DNA of 64,000 nt from Bifidobacterium sp. ESL0763 (GTDB lineage: Bacteria > Actinomycetota > Actinomycetes > Actinomycetales > Bifidobacteriaceae). The stretch spans positions 868,001 through 932,000 of the forward strand of contig NZ_JAQTHW010000002.1 in the NCBI RefSeq assembly GCF_029433395.1, given 5' to 3'. The notes under the pieces were generated by a model. That model was not told the origin of the DNA and did no database searches. It saw only the letters and a program-made list of their open reading frames with translations. Made by a program: the position numbers and the translations under genes. Below are positions 1-9,915 of this stretch, one piece after another (within the stretch, counting starts at the first letter, position 1; every line of letters begins with the position of its first letter).

Positions 1-1346
1 ACCGCGTTGCCGTGCCTCCAGCGGAAACGCTCGATCTTCTCGATGGCGTGGGCCAGGGTGTGCCCGTAGTTGAGGAACTCGCGCAGGCCGGCCTCCTTGA
101 GGTCCTGGGAGACGTGGTAGGCCTTGACACGCACCGTGCGTTCGATGAGCTCGGCGACCACGTCCTCAAGCGGCGTGCCCAGGAAGTCGTCGCCGTCGAA
201 ATGCCTCAGCTCGTCGGCGTGCTGCTGGAGGATGTCGAGGATCGTGGTGTCGCGGATGAAGCCGGACTTGGCCACCTCGCCCAGCCCCTCGATGAAGATG
301 TCGCGCGGCAGCGTGTTGAACGTGCGCAGGTCGGCGAGCACCGCCGCGGGTGTGTAGAAGGAGCCGACGAGGTTCTTGCCCTCGTCGGTGTTGATGCCGG
401 TCTTGCCGCCGGTGGAGGCGTCGACCATGGCCAGCAGCGAGGTGGGGCAGTTGACGTAGCGGATGCCGCGCATCCAGGTGGCGGCGATGAAGCCGGCGAG
501 GTCGGTGGCCGCTCCCCCGCCGAGGCCGACGATGGCGTCGGAACGGGTGAAGCCGATCTCTCCGAGCCGCTTCCAGATGGTCTTGGCCACGTCGATGGTC
601 TTGCCCTGCTCGGCGTCGGAAATGAGCATGTCGTAGACGTCGTAGCCGGCCTGGCGCAGCAGGGCGCGGGCCTGGTCGCTGTGGCGCTGCACCGGCTGGG
701 TGTGGATCAGGGCGACGCGCAGCACGCCCTCGCCCAGCGCGTCGGGCAGCTGGTTGAGCGCCCCCTCGCCTATGCACACGTCGTAGGGCTCGATGCCGGA
801 ACCGGTGATGTGGATGATGCGTTCGTCGATCATATTGCTCAGCTTTCTCGCCGCATTGCGTGGTGTGGAACCGTGGGTGTGCACATGCATGTTGGCGACG
901 GCGCGGAAGACAGGGTCGCGCTGCTCGAACAGGGACATCCAGCGCCGCTCGGCGTCGCCGTCGAGCATCGGGCGGCCGCCGGAACGCGAGGCGCGTTCCA
1001 TGGCCTCGCGCCGGTCGGCCTCGAGATAGACGACCCTGCCGCCGGCCTCGGCGTATTCCTCGAGCTCACGGCGTGTGGACGGAGTCATCGGGGCGCCGCC
1101 GCCCAGGGCGAGCAGCCCGTCGAAGGAATGGAGCAGGTGGTCGATGACGTCGGCCTCGACCTTGCGGAAAGCGCGTTCCCCGTGGCGTTCGAAGTATTCG
1201 GGAATCGGCATTCCGGTCTCGCGCTCGATGCGCTGGTCGGAGTCTGCGAAGCCCATGCCGAGCATTCTCGCGGCCTCGCGGCCCACCCGGGTCTTGCCCG
1301 CGCCCGGCATGCCGATGACGACGGCGAAGGGACGATGTTCGTTCAT
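1..1346 (-). CDS. aroKB: Bifunctional shikimate kinase / 3-dehydroquinate synthase, C-terminus beyond window
   Basis: Catalyses two shikimate-pathway steps in the cytoplasm: DAHP to 3-dehydroquinate (AroB) and phosphorylation of shikimate (AroK). The N-terminal kinase domain opens with the P-loop GMPGAGKT at residues 12-19. After about 170 residues the dehydroquinate synthase domain begins; it carries [11 protein letters not shown] (NAD-binding) and [11 protein letters not shown] (metal-binding histidines) near the left window edge. The fusion is typical of bifidobacteria. The ATG at 1346 follows an AGAAGGTG ribosome site. The 3' end lies outside the window. It is 97 bp downstream of aroC on the same strand, separated by a hairpin. 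Confidence 0.95.
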   Translation of the reverse strand, partial: MNEHRPFAVVIGMPGAGKTRVGREAARMLGMGFADSDQRIERETGMPIPEYFERHGERAFRKVEADVIDHLLHSFDGLLALGGGAPMTPSTRRELEEYAEAGGRVVYLEADRREAMERASRSGGRPMLDGDAERRWMSLFEQRDPVFRAVANMHVHTHGSTPRNAARKLSNMIDERIIHITGSGIEPYDVCIGEGALNQLPDALGEGVLRVALIHTQPVQRHSDQARALLRQAGYDVYDMLISDAEQGKTIDVAKTIWKRLGEIGFTRSDAIVGLGGGAATDLAGFIAATWMRGIRYVNCPTSLLAMVDASTGGKTGINTDEGKNLVGSFYTPAAVLADLRTFNTLPRDIFIEGLGEVAKSGFIRDTTILDILQQHADELRHFDGDDFLGTPLEDVVAELIERTVRVKAYHVSQDLKEAGLREFLNYGHTLAHAIEKIERFRWRHGNA

Positions 1347-1394
1347 ACTGCCCGCACCTTCTCGTGATTTTGCTTACGGTTGTCTAGTTTAGCC

Positions 1395-1426
1395 CGTGGC
1401 CGTCCGTTTCCGTCCGGACGGCCACG
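1395..1426 (-). terminator. Hairpin between aroC and aroKB
   Basis: Twelve-base perfect arms (1395-1406 and 1415-1426) with an 8-nt loop lie directly after the aroC stop codon and before aroKB. No long U-tract follows on the minus strand, so it could attenuate or process rather than fully terminate the transcript. Confidence 0.5.
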
Positions 1427-1443
1427 AAGACCCAAAGGAGGAC

Positions 1444-2625
1444 TCAGCGCATGTGCTCGGGCCAGGAGGCGAGGTAGCCCTGCACGTTGCGGCGGACCTC
1501 CTCGACGCTGTCGCCGCCGAACTTGTCGAGCGCGAGGCGGGCCAGGGTGAGGCGCACCATGGCCTCCACCACCACGGAGGCGGCGGGCACGGCGGTGCTG
1601 TCGGAACGCTGGTTGATGGCCTTGGCGTCGTCTCCGGTGGCCACGTCGACGGTGCGCAGGGCCCTGGGGATGGAGGGAATCGGCTTCATGGCGGCACGCA
1701 CGCGGATCGGCTGGCCGTTGGACATGCCGCCCTCGATGCCGCCGGCACGGTTGGAGAGACGCACGATGTGGCCGTTGTCGTCGGTGGTCATCTCGTCGTG
1801 GGCCTTCGAGCCGGGGCGCCTGGCCTCTTCGAAGCCGTCGCCGATCTCCACGCCCTTGATGGCCTGGATGCTCATCACCGCGCCTGCCAGGGCGCCGTCG
1901 AGCCTGCGGTCGGACTCCACGTAGGTGCCGATGCCCGCGGGCACGCCGTAGGCGATCACCTCGACCACTCCGCCGAGGGTGTCGGCCTCGGACTTCGCCT
2001 CGTCGATGCGAGCGACCATCGCCTGTTCGGCGCTCTTGTCGAGCGTGCGCACCGGGGAGGCGTCCAGCGACTCGACGTCGGAAGGCGTGGGGGCCGCACC
2101 GTGGGCCTCGACGCCGCCGAGGGCCACCACGTGGGCGACGGTGCGGATGCCGAAGGCCTGCTTCAGGAACCGGGCGGCCACCGCGCCCAGCGCCACGCGC
2201 GAGGCGGTCTCGCGGGCGCTCGAGCGTTCCAGCACTCCCCTGGCGTCGTCGAAGCCGTATTTGCGCATGCCCGTCAGGTCGGCGTGGCCCGGGCGCGGCC
2301 GGGTCAGAGGCGCGTTGCGGCCAGTGCGCGGCAGCTCGTGGTCGAGCTTCTCGGCGCTCATGACCTCGGTCCACTTGGGCCATTCGGTATTGGCAATCTC
2401 GATGGCGACGGGCGAGCCGAGCGTCAGGCCCTGCCGCACGCCGGTGAGCATGCGGACCTTGTCCTGCTCGAATTTCATGCGCGAGCCACGGCCGTAGCCC
2501 AGGCGGCGGCGCGCCAACGCGTCGACCACGTCCCGGGCGCTCACCTCGACGCCGGCCGGCAGTCCCTCGATCATGGCCACCAACGCCTCGCCGTGTGATT
2601 CTCCGGCGGTCTGCCAACGCAACAT
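1444..2625 (-). CDS. aroC: Chorismate synthase
   Basis: Converts 5-enolpyruvylshikimate-3-phosphate to chorismate with reduced FMN, the last common step of aromatic amino acid synthesis. The 393-residue protein is of normal family length. It starts [15 protein letters not shown] and contains the conserved [11 protein letters not shown] and the RPGHADLTG segments, plus a C-terminal [12 protein letters not shown] region. The ATG at 2625 was chosen because GAAGGAG sits just upstream; the seven codons further upstream lack family similarity. It is co-directional with aroKB, and EPSP synthase (aroA) is elsewhere in this window at 37.5 kb. Confidence 0.97.
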   Translation of the reverse strand: MLRWQTAGESHGEALVAMIEGLPAGVEVSARDVVDALARRRLGYGRGSRMKFEQDKVRMLTGVRQGLTLGSPVAIEIANTEWPKWTEVMSAEKLDHELPRTGRNAPLTRPRPGHADLTGMRKYGFDDARGVLERSSARETASRVALGAVAARFLKQAFGIRTVAHVVALGGVEAHGAAPTPSDVESLDASPVRTLDKSAEQAMVARIDEAKSEADTLGGVVEVIAYGVPAGIGTYVESDRRLDGALAGAVMSIQAIKGVEIGDGFEEARRPGSKAHDEMTTDDNGHIVRLSNRAGGIEGGMSNGQPIRVRAAMKPIPSIPRALRTVDVATGDDAKAINQRSDSTAVPAASVVVEAMVRLTLARLALDKFGGDSVEEVRRNVQGYLASWPEHMR

Positions 2626-2699
2626 ATTCGCTCCTTCGTCGTCCACGACATCCGTCCAGAAGATTCCGCGCGGATTCGTCCAAAAACAGGGTTACCGCC

Positions 2700-2711
2700 T
2701 ATCTTACCGAT
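2700..2711 (+). promoter_or_regulatory. Candidate -10 box for a leaderless prepilin peptidase mRNA
   Basis: TATCTT (2700-2705) ends six bases before the ATG at 2712, and no Shine-Dalgarno sequence is visible. This spacing would put the transcription start on or next to the start codon. No convincing -35 box is seen. Confidence 0.35.
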
Positions 2712-3305
2712 ATGCTCTACATTGACATGGTTCCCGGTCTGGTCTGTGGACTCGCCCTATGCGTCGAGGACATGGCGCGCCGCCGCGTGCCCCGCAGTTG
2801 GGTGTTCGCCGCGATGCTGGCGCAGCTGGGTGTGCTGGCGTTGCACGCCACCATCGCCGCACGGCCCTCGTTGCTGCTGATGCCCATGCTCTATGGCGTC
2901 GCCGGCGCCTCGCTGCAGCTGGCGGCCGCACGCCTGGCCCATGGCTCGCTGGGGATGGGCGACGTGACCTGCACCTGGCTGCTGGGCCACAGCGTCGGCG
3001 TGTTCGGCCTCGGGGCGTTCCTGCGCTGGTGGCTGGCGATGGGACTGCTCGGTCTGGCGTGGATCGGGCTGTGGGTGGCGTATATGGTCTGGCTGGCCTA
3101 CCGACGGATGCGGAAAGCCGCTATATCCTCATCTTCGGACCTTACGTCTTCGGATTCTCAAGGCAGGGCCGCCCCTCTTGAAATCGAGAGTGCTCCATTG
3201 GCATCATCTGGTCGGAGACCTTCGCCGGGCATGCCGTTCGTGCCGGTCATCGTGGCGTCGGCGGTGGTCGCCATCGCCCATGGCCTCATGGCCGCCTACG
3301 CGTGA
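2712..3305 (+). CDS. A24-family prepilin peptidase (type IV leader peptidase-like)
   Basis: Probable integral-membrane aspartate protease that cleaves class III signal peptides of type IV/Tad pilins. The two expected catalytic aspartates are visible: one in VEDMARRRVPRSW near residue 16, the other in GMGDVTCTW near residue 80 (the GxGD motif). About five or six hydrophobic helices make up the 197 residues, with a polar Ser-rich insert before the last helix. The N-terminal methyltransferase domain of classical PilD is absent, as in CpaA/TadV-type enzymes. No pilin or Tad ATPase gene is in this window. The start at ATG 2712 has no ribosome site; an ATG at 2727 is the alternative. It is divergent from aroC. 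Confidence 0.8.
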   Translation: MLYIDMVPGLVCGLALCVEDMARRRVPRSWVFAAMLAQLGVLALHATIAARPSLLLMPMLYGVAGASLQLAAARLAHGSLGMGDVTCTWLLGHSVGVFGLGAFLRWWLAMGLLGLAWIGLWVAYMVWLAYRRMRKAAISSSSDLTSSDSQGRAAPLEIESAPLASSGRRPSPGMPFVPVIVASAVVAIAHGLMAAYA

Positions 3306-3460
3306 GACCATGACAAGTCCGACTCCACTGGTCCGGCGTGACGATGGCAAAACAGTGCCAAGCCATTGGCGGGCAACGCCTCGATGGCAAGATGACGCGA
3401 TGACGGCCGCGATCGACCCGAAAAGCCGCATCCGTCAGGCCACGGCCGACTGGCGACGAC

Positions 3461-4636
3461 TCAGTTGGCGTCCTTGTTGGAGCTCTTGTATTCCTGCTTG
3501 AGCTGTTCGAAATCGGCCTCGTTGTCGGCGAATTTCGTCTCGCCGGTCTGCAGGTTCGTGGTCACGAAGTAGAGCCAGTCACCCGGCGTGGGCGCCATCG
3601 CGGCCTTGATGGCCTGGGTGCCCGGCGAGCTGATGGGCGTGGGCGGCAGGCCCGGGTTGACGCGGGTGTTGTAGGGGTCGGAGGCGTCCTCGAGCATCGC
3701 CTCGGTCAGATCGCCGGGGCTCACGTTGGCGCCGTAGGCGACGGTGGAGTCCATGCCCAGCACCATGCCTTGGTCGATGCGGTTGAGGATGACGCGCGTC
3801 ACCTTGCCGTAGTACTGCGGCAGGTTTACCTCGGATTCGGCGATGGAGGCGATGATGAGCGTCTGCTCGCGCTGGGCGCCGGTGGGCACCTTGAGCGCGT
3901 CGAGCCTGGCGACACGCTTGTCGACCATCTGCTTGAGGATCGCGCCGGCGTCCTTCTTGCCCTTGACTTGGTAGGATCCGGGCTCGAACCATCCTTCGAA
4001 CTTGCCGCCGGCCTCCGCGGGCAGGATCCCCGCGCCGCCGCCGTTGACGATGGCGTCGAACTGAGACTGGTCGATGCCGGAGAGTTTCGCGGCGTCGGCG
4101 ATGACCTGCGAGCTGCGTTCGCCGGCGCGGACCTCGAGGAATCCGGTGGCCTTGCTCTGGTCGGAGAGGATGGAGACGACCTTGGCGCAGGCCATGTGCT
4201 TCTTCAGGGTGTAGGTGCCTGGATAGACGGTGCTGCCGTTGGCCGCCACGGTGCTGGAGAAGGTGGTGGCTGACTTGACGACCTGGGCGCGCACGAGACG
4301 TTTGGCGATGTGCTCGGTGCCTTCGCCGGTGTTGATGGTGAACTGGACCTCGCCGTAGCCGGGGCCGGGATAATCGGGCATCTGGACCTGCGCACGGTTC
4401 GCGGCGCGGATGTGGCGCACGGTGCGCACGCCGAAGAACGTGCAGGTGCCCAACAGGGCCACGACGACGATGACGATGATGGCGACAAGGGTGCGCTTGC
4501 GCCGCTTCAGGGCGCGGCGCTGTCGAATCTCGGCGCGCGAGCGTGGGGGCGCCGGCGGTTCGGCACCGCCCTGCTCCTCCTCGTTGTCGACCCATTCGGC
4601 ATGCGTGTCGAAAAGCTCGTTGATGTCCTTTGCCAT
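3461..4636 (-). CDS. mltG: Endolytic peptidoglycan transglycosylase MltG (YceG-like)
   Basis: Membrane-anchored enzyme that cuts nascent glycan strands. Residues 1-45 are cytoplasmic and charged, about 50-73 form the single membrane helix, and the rest is extracellular. The YceG domain contains the LysM-like region followed by TLIIASIAESEVN with the likely catalytic glutamate, then LNRIDQGMVLGMDSTVAYG and the conserved NPGLPPTPISSPG. Length is 391 residues. The ATG at 4636 overlaps the ruvX stop codon by one base, so the genes are translationally coupled; a GTG one codon upstream is possible. Confidence 0.93.
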   Translation of the reverse strand: MAKDINELFDTHAEWVDNEEEQGGAEPPAPPRSRAEIRQRRALKRRKRTLVAIIVIVVVALLGTCTFFGVRTVRHIRAANRAQVQMPDYPGPGYGEVQFTINTGEGTEHIAKRLVRAQVVKSATTFSSTVAANGSTVYPGTYTLKKHMACAKVVSILSDQSKATGFLEVRAGERSSQVIADAAKLSGIDQSQFDAIVNGGGAGILPAEAGGKFEGWFEPGSYQVKGKKDAGAILKQMVDKRVARLDALKVPTGAQREQTLIIASIAESEVNLPQYYGKVTRVILNRIDQGMVLGMDSTVAYGANVSPGDLTEAMLEDASDPYNTRVNPGLPPTPISSPGTQAIKAAMAPTPGDWLYFVTTNLQTGETKFADNEADFEQLKQEYKSSNKDAN

Positions 4637-5103
4637 CACTCTTCTCTCTGTCGTGGCCGGCCGTCGAGCGCGGATTGCAGGATCAGCACGGCCGACTGCT
4701 GGTCGACCACGGGCCGATGGCTCCTGCTGCCCACGTGCGCCTGGCTCAGCTGGTGGTGGGCGCTGACGGTGGTGAGCCGTTCGTCGACGAGCTCGACCTC
4801 GGGGATCTCGTCGAGTCCCTCGCGTCCGTCCTCCTGGGCGTTGGCGAGCCTGCGGACCAGGTTGGAGGCCCAGCGACGGGCCTTCTTGGCGCTTTTGCCG
4901 GCCTCGCCGTTGAGCAGCAACGGCAGGCCGACCACCACGCGTTCGACGTCGTGGCCGGCGATGAAGTCCACCACGTCGTCGAGGGCGCGGAAGGAATCGC
5001 CCATGGCCTCGATGTTGCCTTCGGGGTGCGCCAGGGTCAGTTCGGGGTCGCTCAGCGCCAGCCCCACCCTGGCATCGCCCAGGTCAACGCCCAACCATGC
5101 CAT
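4636..5103 (-). CDS. ruvX: Putative pre-16S rRNA nuclease, Holliday-junction resolvase-like
   Basis: YqgF/RuvX-family RNase H-fold protein of 155 residues, probably acting in 5' maturation of 16S rRNA. It begins MAWLGVDLGDARVGLALSD with the first catalytic aspartate, followed by VVVGLPL and the conserved VDERLTTVSA segment. Order alaS-ruvX-mltG on one strand is conserved in actinobacteria. Its start lies 6 bp after the alaS stop, and its stop overlaps the mltG start, indicating an operon. Confidence 0.93.
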   Translation of the reverse strand: MAWLGVDLGDARVGLALSDPELTLAHPEGNIEAMGDSFRALDDVVDFIAGHDVERVVVGLPLLLNGEAGKSAKKARRWASNLVRRLANAQEDGREGLDEIPEVELVDERLTTVSAHHQLSQAHVGSRSHRPVVDQQSAVLILQSALDGRPRQREE

Positions 5104-5109
5104 GGCGCC

Positions 5110-7791
5110 TCAGCCCTGCGAGACGGCCTGGCGCAGCGCCTTGAGCGCCTCGTCGACCTTGGACGCGTCGGCGCCGCCACCCTGGGCGAAGTCCGGCTTG
5201 CCGCCGCCACCGCCGCCGAGCACCTTGGAGGCCACGCGCACGAGGTCGCCGGCCTTGAGGCCCGCCTGGCGCGCGCCGTCGTTGGTGGCCACGGCCACCA
5301 TGGGCTTGCCGGTCTCGTTGACGCCGCAGAGCGCGACGACCGCAGGCTTGCCGTCGCCGAGCTTGGCGCGCACGTCCATCACGGTCTTGCGCAGCGCGTC
5401 GAAGGAGCCGAAGTGGCCCACGTTCGCCGCCGCCAGCGCGACAGGGGCGTCGGCCTCGGCCTGCGCCTGCTCGACCAGGCCGGGCACGGTGGCCTCGAGC
5501 TGGGACTCGTAGAGCGCGTTGAGCTTCTGGTCGGCCTCCCTGACCTTGGCCTCCAGGGTGCACACACGCTCGCGCAGCTCCTCGGGGCGCGCCTTGAGGT
5601 CGTCGGCCAGCGCGGAGACCGTCTTGTGCTGGCTGTGGTTGTATTCGTAGGCCTTCCTGCCCATGAACGCCTCGATGCGGCGCACGCCGGAGCCCACTGA
5701 GGACTCGGAGGTGATGACGAACTCGCCGACCTTGCCGGTGGCGTCGAGGTGGGTGCCTCCGCACAGCTCTCGGCTCCACGCGTCCTCGCCGATGGTCACC
5801 ACGCGCACGCGGTCGCCGTACTTCTCGCCGAACAGATGCATGGCGCCGAGGTCGAGGGCGTCCTTGTAGTCCATTTCCTCCATCTTGACCGGCAGGTCGT
5901 TGCAGGCGCGCTCGACGACGCGCTCCTCGACCTTGTCGATCTCCTCGGCGCTCATGGCCTGGGGCCACTGGAAGTCGAAGTGCAGGTAGTCAGGCGCCAC
6001 GAGCGAGCCGCGCTGGGTGGCCTGCTCGCCGAGCACCCCGCGCAGCGCCTTGTGCAGCATGTGGGTGGCGGTGTGGGAGCGGGCCAGTCCGTGGCGGCGC
6101 TCCTCGTCGATGGTCGCGTTGACGTGGTCGCCGACCTTGAGCGTGCCTTCGGTCAGGCGGCAGCTGTGCACCGTCAGGTCCTTGATCGGCTTCTGCACGT
6201 CGTCGACCTCGAGCACGGCGCCGTCGTCGGAGATCATCTCGCCCTCGTCGGCCTGCTGGCCGCCCTGCTCCGCGTAGAACGGAGTGCGGTCGAGCACGAT
6301 CTCGACGTTGGCCGGCCCCTCAATGCTCTCGACGCCGCCCTGGCCCTCGACGAAGATGCCGATGACGGACGAGCGGCTGGAATGGTCGTGGTAGCCGAGG
6401 AATTCGATCGGCTCGGCAAGCGTCTTCTTGAAGTCGTCGTAGACGCTGACGTCAACGTTGTGGCGCTTCTTCAGGGCGTCGGCGCGGGCGCGGGATTTCT
6501 GCTCGTCCATCAGCTCGCGGAAGCCCTTCTCGTCGACCTTCACGCCTTGCTCCTCGGCCATCTCGCGGGTCAGCTCGATCGGGAAGCCGTAGGTGTCGTG
6601 CAGGGTGAACGCGTCCTTGCCGGAGATCTCAGAGTCCTCGGACTTCCTGGCCTTCTTCACGGCGGTGTCGAGGATGGTGGTGCCCTTCTCGAGGGTCCGG
6701 CGGAAGGCGTCCTCCTCGCCGTAGGCGGCCTCGGAGACGTCGTGGAAGGTGTCGTTGAGCTCCGGGTAGCTGGCGGCCATCGCGTCCTTGGAGACCGGCA
6801 GCAGGGTGGGCAGCACCGGGTCGTTGACCCCGAGCATCCTCATCGAGCGCACGGTGCGGCGCAGCAGGCGGCGCAGCACGTAGCCGCGGCCCACGTTGCT
6901 GGGGCGCACGCCGTCGCTCATGATCATCAGCGCACTGCGCACGTGGTCGGCCACGACGCGGAAGCGCACGTCGGATTCCTGGTCCTCGCCGTACTGGTGG
7001 CCGGAGACCTTCTCCGCGGCCTCGATGACCGGGTAGATCTCATCGGTCTCGTAGATGTTCTCCTTGCCCTGCAGCAGGTAGGCCATGCGCTCCAGGCCGG
7101 CGCCGGTGTCGATGTTCTTGTGCTCGAGCTCGCCGACGATGTGCAGGTCGGTCTTGGACTTGACGTTGTCTACGGCGTAGTTCTCGAAGACCAGGTCCCA
7201 GATCTCGATATAGCGGTTGTCGTCGGCCGAGGGGCCGCCCTCCTTGCCGTACTTGGGGCCGCGGTCGACGTAGATCTCGGAGCAGGGGCCGCCGGGGCCG
7301 GGGCCGCCGGTGGTCCAGAAGTTGTCCTCCATGCCGAGGATCTCCATGTGCTCGGGGTCCATGCCCTCGTTGGCCCAGAGGCTGCGCGCCTCGTCGTCGT
7401 CGGTGTAGGTGGTGACCCACAGCGTCTCGGGGTCGAAGCCCAGGCCGCCCTTGCTCTGCGGGGTGGTCAGCAGGTCCCATGCGTAGTGGATGGCCTCGGC
7501 CTTGAAGTAGTCGCCGAAGGAGAAGTTGCCGACCATCTGGAAGAAGGTGCCGTGGCGGGTGGTCTTGCCAACCTCGTCGATGTCGAGGGTGCGCACGCAC
7601 TTCTGGTTGCTGGTCACACGCCGGCTGGGCGGGGTCTGCTCGCCGAGCAGGTACGGGATGAAGGGCACCATACCGGCGATGGTGAACAGCGTGGTCGGGT
7701 TCGGCGAGATCAGCGATGCCGAGGGCAGGACCAGATGGCCTTGGTTCTCGAAATAGTGTTGGAAACGCTTTGCGATTTCAGAGGTGCGCAT
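5110..7791 (-). CDS. alaS: Alanyl-tRNA synthetase
   Basis: Charges tRNA-Ala in the cytoplasm. The 893-residue protein has the full family layout: N-terminal class II catalytic core beginning [14 protein letters not shown] with the [18 protein letters not shown] motif near residue 80, a central tRNA-recognition region, an editing domain with the zinc-binding HTATH near residue 580 and CGGTH near residue 680, and a Gly-rich C-terminal C-Ala region ([15 protein letters not shown]). AAGGAG lies about 12 nt before the ATG, a slightly long spacing. It is the first large gene of an operon with ruvX and mltG. Confidence 0.98.
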   Translation of the reverse strand: MRTSEIAKRFQHYFENQGHLVLPSASLISPNPTTLFTIAGMVPFIPYLLGEQTPPSRRVTSNQKCVRTLDIDEVGKTTRHGTFFQMVGNFSFGDYFKAEAIHYAWDLLTTPQSKGGLGFDPETLWVTTYTDDDEARSLWANEGMDPEHMEILGMEDNFWTTGGPGPGGPCSEIYVDRGPKYGKEGGPSADDNRYIEIWDLVFENYAVDNVKSKTDLHIVGELEHKNIDTGAGLERMAYLLQGKENIYETDEIYPVIEAAEKVSGHQYGEDQESDVRFRVVADHVRSALMIMSDGVRPSNVGRGYVLRRLLRRTVRSMRMLGVNDPVLPTLLPVSKDAMAASYPELNDTFHDVSEAAYGEEDAFRRTLEKGTTILDTAVKKARKSEDSEISGKDAFTLHDTYGFPIELTREMAEEQGVKVDEKGFRELMDEQKSRARADALKKRHNVDVSVYDDFKKTLAEPIEFLGYHDHSSRSSVIGIFVEGQGGVESIEGPANVEIVLDRTPFYAEQGGQQADEGEMISDDGAVLEVDDVQKPIKDLTVHSCRLTEGTLKVGDHVNATIDEERRHGLARSHTATHMLHKALRGVLGEQATQRGSLVAPDYLHFDFQWPQAMSAEEIDKVEERVVERACNDLPVKMEEMDYKDALDLGAMHLFGEKYGDRVRVVTIGEDAWSRELCGGTHLDATGKVGEFVITSESSVGSGVRRIEAFMGRKAYEYNHSQHKTVSALADDLKARPEELRERVCTLEAKVREADQKLNALYESQLEATVPGLVEQAQAEADAPVALAAANVGHFGSFDALRKTVMDVRAKLGDGKPAVVALCGVNETGKPMVAVATNDGARQAGLKAGDLVRVASKVLGGGGGGKPDFAQGGGADASKVDEALKALRQAVSQG

Positions 7792-7885
7792 TGCTTTGAA
7801 TTGCTCCTTGGCCTTGGTCGCAGCCGTATACTGCGAGATTTCTTCTCAGTTTGCTAAGTGTCTTGGTGGTGTCGGCAGTGACCTG

Positions 7886-8131
7886 TCAGTCGCGCCGGCC
7901 GCCGTGGTGGGCGTAGCGCTCGTTGAGCTCGCTTTCGCGGCTGCGCCTGGTCTCGTTGAACTCGCCGAGCAGGCCGCGCAGGGTCCGCACCGCCACATGG
8001 TCCTCGTCGGGGCCGAGCACGAACTGCCGTGCCTTGTCGGGCGTGTTGGCACGCACGTAGGCCTCGGCCTTCGAGACGGCGACGACGCCCATGGCGAAGC
8101 CGAGGGACACCCAGAAGATCCGTTTTACCAT
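7886..8131 (-). CDS. Small conserved actinobacterial protein upstream of alaS
   Basis: Unrecognised 81-residue protein. Residues 3-20 (KRIFWVSLGFAMGVVAVSK) look like a single membrane anchor, and the rest is charged and probably cytoplasmic. A small protein of this type preceding alaS is common in actinobacteria. AGGAAG is seen upstream of the ATG, and the gene starts 3 bp after the stop of the DUF948 gene, so both are likely co-transcribed with alaS. Confidence 0.75.
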   Translation of the reverse strand: MVKRIFWVSLGFAMGVVAVSKAEAYVRANTPDKARQFVLGPDEDHVAVRTLRGLLGEFNETRRSRESELNERYAHHGGRRD

Positions 8132-8134
8132 CTC

Positions 8135-8545
8135 TCACTTCCTGCCTTGCTTGCCTGCCGCCGTCGCGCCGGAGGTGCCCTTGCCGCCGTGGTGCTTGGA
8201 GAGGAAGCCCTGCATGGTGGTCTTGAACGCGTAGGCCGACGAGGCCAGCTTGATGACGGGCTTGCCGAGGAACGAGCCGTAGAGGTCGGTGAGCGCCCCG
8301 ACGTTGCGCGCGGTGGTGGAGGCCGCCGAGGAGATGCGGTTGACGTCCTCGAGCGACTTGTTGACCTGGCGCACGGTGGTCACGCCCTCGTCGAGCGCAG
8401 GGATGGCGTGCTCGCCGGAGTCCTTGACGGTCTGCGCGAGCTGGTCGAACAGCTTGCCCAGCCGGATGAGCGGATAGATCAGGAACCCCGCCAGCACGGC
8501 GAAGGCTATGGCGGCGATGAGCCCCGCGATGTCTCCGATACTCAT
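8135..8545 (-). CDS. DUF948 family membrane-anchored protein
   Basis: 136 residues with an N-terminal membrane helix at about 5-27, then an amphipathic, coiled-coil-like stretch (residues 30-90) typical of DUF948, and a Lys/Gly-rich tail. Function unknown. GAAAGAGG precedes the ATG. It is the first gene of the apparent DUF948-small protein-alaS-ruvX-mltG operon. Confidence 0.8.
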   Translation of the reverse strand: MSIGDIAGLIAAIAFAVLAGFLIYPLIRLGKLFDQLAQTVKDSGEHAIPALDEGVTTVRQVNKSLEDVNRISSAASTTARNVGALTDLYGSFLGKPVIKLASSAYAFKTTMQGFLSKHHGGKGTSGATAAGKQGRK

Positions 8546-8632
8546 GTGAGCCTCTTTCCTTCGGTCGCCTCGGCGACTTCACACACAATATTGCTCCACG
8601 TTACCCAACGCCCGCGACGCTTCGGGCCCGGC

Positions 8633-9307
8633 TCACTGGTTGTAGGCGACCACGGCGATGGCCTCGCCGATGGGCTTGGCGGTGTCGAAATCGAGTGTGG
8701 TCACGCTGCCGTTGGCCGGGCGCTGCGAGAGGTCGTAGCCGGCGGGGGCGAAACGGTGCATCAGGCTCAGCAGGGTGTTGCCGTGCGAGATCTGGAGCAC
8801 GTCGTCGCCGTCGTGCAGCGCGGAGTTGGCGGCGATCAGCGCGAAACCGGCCTCCACGCGCTTCCAGTATTCCGCGTCGCTTTCGGCGTCGTGGAAGGGG
8901 TCGGCCTCCTTGAGGAAGTCACGCGTGCCCTTGAGCCCGTAGCGCTCGACGATCTCGTTGTAGGTCTTGGCGCCGTGCGGGGCGCCGGCCGCCCACCAGG
9001 CCATCGCCATGTCCTGGCCTTCGAAATAGCCGTAGAACTGCTCCCTGAAACGCATGTCGTCGGTGAGCTCGGGGCGTCGATGTCCGGCTTGCTCGTTGAT
9101 GTCGAGGATGCGGCGCGCGGTCTCGACGGCCCGGGTGGTGTCGGAGCAGTAAGCGGCGGCGAAATCGAGGTCCTTGAGCTTCTCCCCCGCCCTGTCGGCG
9201 TCGGCGAGCCCGGCCTTCGTCAGCGGCGAGTTCGACCAGCCCTGCAGGCGGTTGTAGCGGTTGAAATAGGTCTGCCCGTGGCGGACCAGATGAAGATGCA
9301 GCAACAT
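8633..9307 (-). CDS. Histidine phosphatase family protein (phosphoglycerate mutase-like)
   Basis: Cytoplasmic phosphatase or mutase-like enzyme of 224 residues. It has the catalytic RHG at residues 9-11 (HLVRHGQTYFN), an arginine in YCSDTTRAVETA, and the second histidine in QISHGNTLLSL. The substrate cannot be told from sequence; such proteins act on phosphosugars, nucleotides or phosphoproteins. The ATG at 9307 has no ribosome site but lies seven bases from a good extended -10 box, so the mRNA is probably leaderless. It is divergent from the holin-like gene. Confidence 0.88.
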   Translation of the reverse strand: MLLHLHLVRHGQTYFNRYNRLQGWSNSPLTKAGLADADRAGEKLKDLDFAAAYCSDTTRAVETARRILDINEQAGHRRPELTDDMRFREQFYGYFEGQDMAMAWWAAGAPHGAKTYNEIVERYGLKGTRDFLKEADPFHDAESDAEYWKRVEAGFALIAANSALHDGDDVLQISHGNTLLSLMHRFAPAGYDLSQRPANGSVTTLDFDTAKPIGEAIAVVAYNQ

Positions 9308-9313
9308 GGCTCT

Positions 9314-9366
9314 ATTATCTCACCGAGGACGTAATGGACGACACGGCGGCCAAGGTCTGGCATAAT
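9314..9366. promoter_or_regulatory. Divergent pair of extended -10 promoters for two leaderless genes
   Basis: On the minus strand GATAAT (9319-9314), preceded by TGA to give a TGn extended -10, ends 6 nt before the phosphatase ATG at 9307. On the plus strand CATAAT (9361-9366), preceded by TGG, ends 7 nt before an ATG at 9374. Both arrangements place the transcription start at the start codon. Neither has a clear -35 box, which fits extended -10 promoters. Confidence 0.5.
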
Positions 9367-9373
9367 GGCGCCT

Positions 9374-9763
9374 ATGCATGGATTTCTGACACGCTGGATC
9401 GTCCTGACCATCGCCGCGGCGGTGATGGTCGTCCTTCTGCCCGGCATGCGCCCGATCGGCCACCCGCCGATCCTGGGCATCGCCGCCTTCGCGCTGTTCC
9501 TGGCCCTGATCAACGCCTCGCTGCGCCCGGTGATGAACGCGGTCACCCAGGTCCTGGCGCTGCCGCTGACGGTTATGTCGCTGGGCCTGGCCGCGCTGGT
9601 GGCGCTGATGCTCGTCAACTGGGTGTGCATGGAGCTGGCATCGTGGCTCGCCCTGACGCTTTTCGGCGTGGGCGTGACGGTCTCGGGCGTGCTCGCGGCC
9701 GCCGTGGGCGCGGTGGTCATGGCTCTGGTCTCGAGTGTCGTCAACTCGCTGATCGGCGCCTGA
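9374..9763 (+). CDS. Phage holin superfamily IV-like membrane protein
   Basis: Small integral membrane protein of 129 residues with four hydrophobic helices and the NASLRPVMNAVTQVLALPLTVMSLG region typical of the Mycobacterium-type phage holin IV family. Such chromosomal proteins are common in actinobacteria and have no proven role. The ATG at 9374 was chosen over the one at 9365 because the latter lies inside the -10 box. No phage genes are nearby. Confidence 0.8.
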   Translation: MHGFLTRWIVLTIAAAVMVVLLPGMRPIGHPPILGIAAFALFLALINASLRPVMNAVTQVLALPLTVMSLGLAALVALMLVNWVCMELASWLALTLFGVGVTVSGVLAAAVGAVVMALVSSVVNSLIGA

Positions 9764-9846
9764 GGGAGACATACAAACGACAAGCAAGCAAGGCCTTCCG
9801 ATGTCTCTCCTCGCCTGTCGGTCTCATCCATTCCCGGAAATAGCAC

Positions 9847-9876
9847 GGTGCCCCGCGAGCGAACTCGTGGGGCACC
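9847..9876 (-). terminator. Hairpin terminator after rpsD
   Basis: Thirteen-base arms (9847-9859, 9864-9876) with one G-U pair and a CGAA tetraloop lie between the converging holin-like gene and rpsD, about 40 bp past the rpsD stop. The following U-tract is weak (CTATTT), so it may work in both directions. Confidence 0.65.
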
Positions 9877-9915
9877 GGCTGTATGTATGTCCTTAAATTT
9901 TATGGGATTCAGTCT

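Noticed and set aside
3306..3460. A short gene between the prepilin peptidase and mltG
   Set aside because: Open frames here lack a ribosome site and protein-like composition.
5749..7857. A 702-codon open frame on the plus strand opposite alaS, and similar long frames opposite most large genes
   Set aside because: These are antisense shadows caused by high GC and biased third positions. They have Val/Leu/His/Arg-rich composition, no ribosome sites and no family motifs.
7792..7885. T-box or other amino-acid riboswitch before alaS
   Set aside because: The space is too short and shows no specifier loop or T-box sequence.
9374..9763. Prophage remnant, suggested by the holin-like protein
   Set aside because: Holin IV-like proteins are common in actinobacterial chromosomes, and no endolysin, integrase or structural genes are nearby.
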